Part shown: one piece after another, positions 62,114-64,000 of the stretch
Layout of the letters: each line of letters opens with the position of its first letter
How positions within the stretch are numbered: position 1 is the stretch's first letter
Assembly: GCA_016791265.1 (NCBI GenBank)
Contig: JAEUMY010000004.1
Coordinates: forward strand, 186,001 to 250,000
Length of the DNA: 64,000 nt
Direction of reading: 5' to 3'
Origin: Betaproteobacteria bacterium
GTDB lineage: Bacteria > Pseudomonadota > Gammaproteobacteria > Burkholderiales > Usitatibacteraceae
The notes under the pieces: generated by a model
The model's database searches: none
What the model was told of the DNA's origin: nothing
The model's input: the letters and a program-made list of their open reading frames with translations, nothing else
Program-made: the position numbers and the translations under genes

Positions 62114-64000
62114 ACATCACCGCATCATGCGGCGCCACGCTCGCCTCGGCCCTGCTCGCCGCGGCCCTCAGCGCATCGGCCATCGCCGCCGATGACAGCA
62201 AGAGCGCCGATCGGCCCGAGTGCAAAGACAGTGTGCCCAGCCGGGATCGGCCACGCGATTGCCCGCCCGCCAAATCGGCGGCTGCGTCCGCGAACCGGGA
62301 TCCACCCGCAAGTCGAGCGCCGGGCGCCGGCGCAACTTCACCGCAGCCCGGCACGCCAGCCACACCGCCGGATCGTGTCGCGTCGCCACCCACCGCGAGT
62401 CCGCCGCCCGCTGCGCAGTCACCTGCTTCCAATCCACCTCCCCCGCTCACGACAGTCCCGCCCGCCGCGCCACCGCTCAGGAACACACGGTCGGCAACCC
62501 CACCCTTGAGCCCGCCCGCAACCGCGGCACCTTCCGCCCCGAACGTGTCGGCACCTGCCGCCAGGTCGGCTTCACCCTCAGCACCCGCCCCCGCTTCCCC
62601 ACCACCGAGCGGGCCAGCAGGGCGCAGCGACGCGACGCCTCCTGCCGGCGAGTCGCGAGCCGGCACGCCGGAGGGTTCGAACTCAAGCGAGCGCCGCGCG
62701 GCGCCATCCCCTGCTACGCCACGCGAGACGACAACATCGCGCGAGGTGACACCGAGCGAGCGCCGGCCAGCAATGCAAGTGAACCCGCGTGAATCACTGC
62801 CAGACCCGTCGCGTCACACAGGGCGCGATGGCGGACTCGACGGCGGCCGAAACCGTACCGCCTCACCTCCCGCCGCGCGCGGACCCTCCGGCAGCGAACG
62901 ACGGCCTGATGTTGATTTCTCTCGAGTGCCATCGTCACCTGAGAACACGACCCGGACTCCGGCGATGTCCCTCCCGTCTGCGCCGCGCGCCGCGCCAACT
63001 CTGCCACCGCCGGCCATGTTCGCGCCAGCGCCCATCACCAGCGTGACTCCGCCGCCAGCCCTCATCCGGCCCGTGGAGCCGAGCAACCTACCCACAAGCG
63101 TCGCGCCGACGCCTGAGCCGCCGGGAGTCGCGACGCACCCACACGCGAGCGCCCCGCCTAAGAACGCATCCAAGAACCCGGCTGTGACCGTCGAGCCCGG
63201 TCAGGTGGTGCTGTTCTTTGCGACCGATGCCGAGGCGGAGCGCGCCCTCGCCGCATTGCCCCCAGGCAGCGCCCGCGTCGTCGACCGCGCACGCCTCGCC
63301 ACACTCGGGGGCCAGGTGGTGACGCTCAAGTCGGCAAGCCATGCCGACGCCGCGCGTCTGCAAGAGCAGCTTCGCTTGCGGCTGCCGGACACGCCGAGCG
63401 ACTTCCACTCACGCTATACGGCCTTTGGCGCGACCCGTCTCTATCACGCCGCGCAGATGCGGCTGCCGCCGCAAGATCCGGTTGCGAATATTCGCATCGG
63501 GATGGTGGATACCGCCGTGTCTGACCTTCCCGCATTCAAGGGCGCAAAGCTGTTCCGGCGACGATTTCTCGCGCCGGACGAGCGCGATGCGTCCGCGGGT
63601 CACGGCACCGCGACGGCGGCGCTGCTCGTCGCCGAGTCAATGCCCAATGGATTCTCCGGCGTGGCGCGGGGCGCGACGCTGCTGGCGGCCAATGTCTTCC
63701 ATCAGGTGGACGATGCCGCAGTCACCAACACGGCGAGTCTGGCTCGCGCCCTCGACTGGCTGGCCGAGGAGAACACGCGGGTCATCAATCTGAGCCTAGG
63801 CGGCTCGGGTGATCGCATCATGGCGGAGATCGTGCGCCGGCTGCTGGATCGAGGCATCGTGCTGGTGGCCGCGGGCGGCAATGGCGGACCCGAAGGCACG
63901 CCTGTCTTCCCGGCCGCCTATCCGGGCGTGATCGCCGTCGCGGCGGTGGACGCCTCCGGTCAAGCGTATGCCAATGGCACGCGCGGCGCCTATCTCGCCA
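62110..64000 (+). CDS. S8 subtilisin-like serine peptidase with long proline-rich region, C-terminus cut
   Basis: 630 residues visible from a GTG start at 62110 that overlaps the anti-sigma stop (GTGA); the gene runs past the window end, and no stop occurs in frame. Signal peptide about 1-27; then about 320 residues of Pro/Ala/Ser/Thr-rich disorder (about 30-355); a propeptide-like part (QVVLFFATDAEAERALAALP); then the S8 domain with Asp467 in GMVDTAVSDLP and His498 in GHGTATAALL, and the start of the Asn oxyanion region (AAGGNGGPEG). The catalytic Ser would lie beyond the window. A palindrome copy encodes ANIR at 459-462, right before the Asp strand. Confidence 0.88.
   Translation, partial: MNITASCGATLASALLAAALSASAIAADDSKSADRPECKDSVPSRDRPRDCPPAKSAAASANRDPPASRAPGAGATSPQPGTPATPPDRVASPPTASPPPAAQSPASNPPPPLTTVPPAAPPLRNTRSATPPLSPPATAAPSAPNVSAPAARSASPSAPAPASPPPSGPAGRSDATPPAGESRAGTPEGSNSSERRAAPSPATPRETTTSREVTPSERRPAMQVNPRESLPDPSRHTGRDGGLDGGRNRTASPPAARGPSGSERRPDVDFSRVPSSPENTTRTPAMSLPSAPRAAPTLPPPAMFAPAPITSVTPPPALIRPVEPSNLPTSVAPTPEPPGVATHPHASAPPKNASKNPAVTVEPGQVVLFFATDAEAERALAALPPGSARVVDRARLATLGGQVVTLKSASHADAARLQEQLRLRLPDTPSDFHSRYTAFGATRLYHAAQMRLPPQDPVANIRIGMVDTAVSDLPAFKGAKLFRRRFLAPDERDASAGHGTATAALLVAESMPNGFSGVARGATLLAANVFHQVDDAAVTNTASLARALDWLAEENTRVINLSLGGSGDRIMAEIVRRLLDRGIVLVAAGGNGGPEGTPVFPAAYPGVIAVAAVDASGQAYANGTRGAYLA
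63484..63495. repeat. GCGAATATTCGC palindrome, exact, in the subtilase gene
   Basis: Codon-aligned, encoding ANIR at residues 459-462, five residues before the catalytic Asp467. Confidence 0.95.

Noticed and set aside
1..64000. CRISPR, prophage, restriction-modification or toxin-antitoxin systems
   Set aside because: No spacer array, cas, phage structural or methyltransferase gene is seen. The lone HNH protein and the YgfX-like protein are not enough to claim a defence or toxin system.

Overview
The window is a gene-dense, G+C-rich stretch of a bacterial chromosome, almost certainly from a betaproteobacterium. I base that on the protein style and on gene neighbourhoods I know from that class: hda, a HAD phosphatase, pcnB, folK and a deoxynucleoside kinase in a row; purM-purN followed by two DUF3108 proteins and rsmB; glcD-glcE-glcF; and a type B bL31 next to rho. 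I cannot name the genus. I saw no phage, insertion sequence, CRISPR array, plasmid gene or rRNA operon. No stretch longer than 300 bases lacks a gene.

Layout. 1-7.7 kb: a truncated beta-barrel-like protein, an unknown small protein, an RDD membrane protein and purL. 7.7-12.7 kb: ygfZ, a two-domain cyclic-nucleotide-binding protein, a GNAT acetyltransferase, ppa, an HNH endonuclease and queA. 12.8-18.9 kb: tRNA-Leu(CAA), a DUF6265 protein, panD, and a reverse-strand run panC / dgk / folK / pcnB / HAD / hda. 19-23 kb: nadA, two unknown or sensory proteins, an EF-hand protein and an AI-2E-type permease. 23.3-30.8 kb: a translationally coupled purM-purN-DUF3108-DUF3108-rsmB run, an MscS channel and an acyl desaturase. 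30.8-36.8 kb: rpmG and rpmB, radC, coaBC, dut, DUF192, trxA, rho and rpmE2. 36.9-43 kb: an ArnT-like glycosyltransferase, glcDEF and DUF456. 43-54 kb: a Ser/Thr kinase with a cNMP-binding domain, a PAS-GGDEF-EAL protein, fhs, a YbaK-like protein, small proteins, two EamA permeases and a TPR-GGDEF protein. 55-64 kb: a prolyl oligopeptidase, a free methionine-R-sulfoxide reductase, a Y-family polymerase, DUF3052, an SDR, then an ECF sigma factor, its anti-sigma factor and a subtilase cut by the window end.

How the genes work together. Most are housekeeping: purine synthesis (purL, purM, purN), pantothenate/CoA (panC, panD, coaBC), NAD (nadA), folate and one-carbon metabolism (folK, fhs), nucleotide hygiene (dut, dgk, ppa), translation and RNA (queA, pcnB, rsmB, three ribosomal proteins, rho), and glycolate oxidation. 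The accessory layer is signalling: two diguanylate cyclase proteins, a kinase, cNMP-binding modules, and a sigma/anti-sigma/protease operon.

The strongest unexplained signal is a 12-bp perfect palindrome, GCGAATATTCGC. I counted 22 exact copies and seven single-mismatch copies by eye. Chance expectation is a small fraction of one copy. Ten exact copies lie between genes, although intergenic DNA is well under a tenth of the window. The other twelve lie inside genes in all three reading frames and write the peptides ANIR, (x)EYS or RIFA into unrelated proteins. This behaves like a lineage-specific highly iterated palindrome, comparable in kind to cyanobacterial HIP1 but with a different sequence. 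Its function is unknown.
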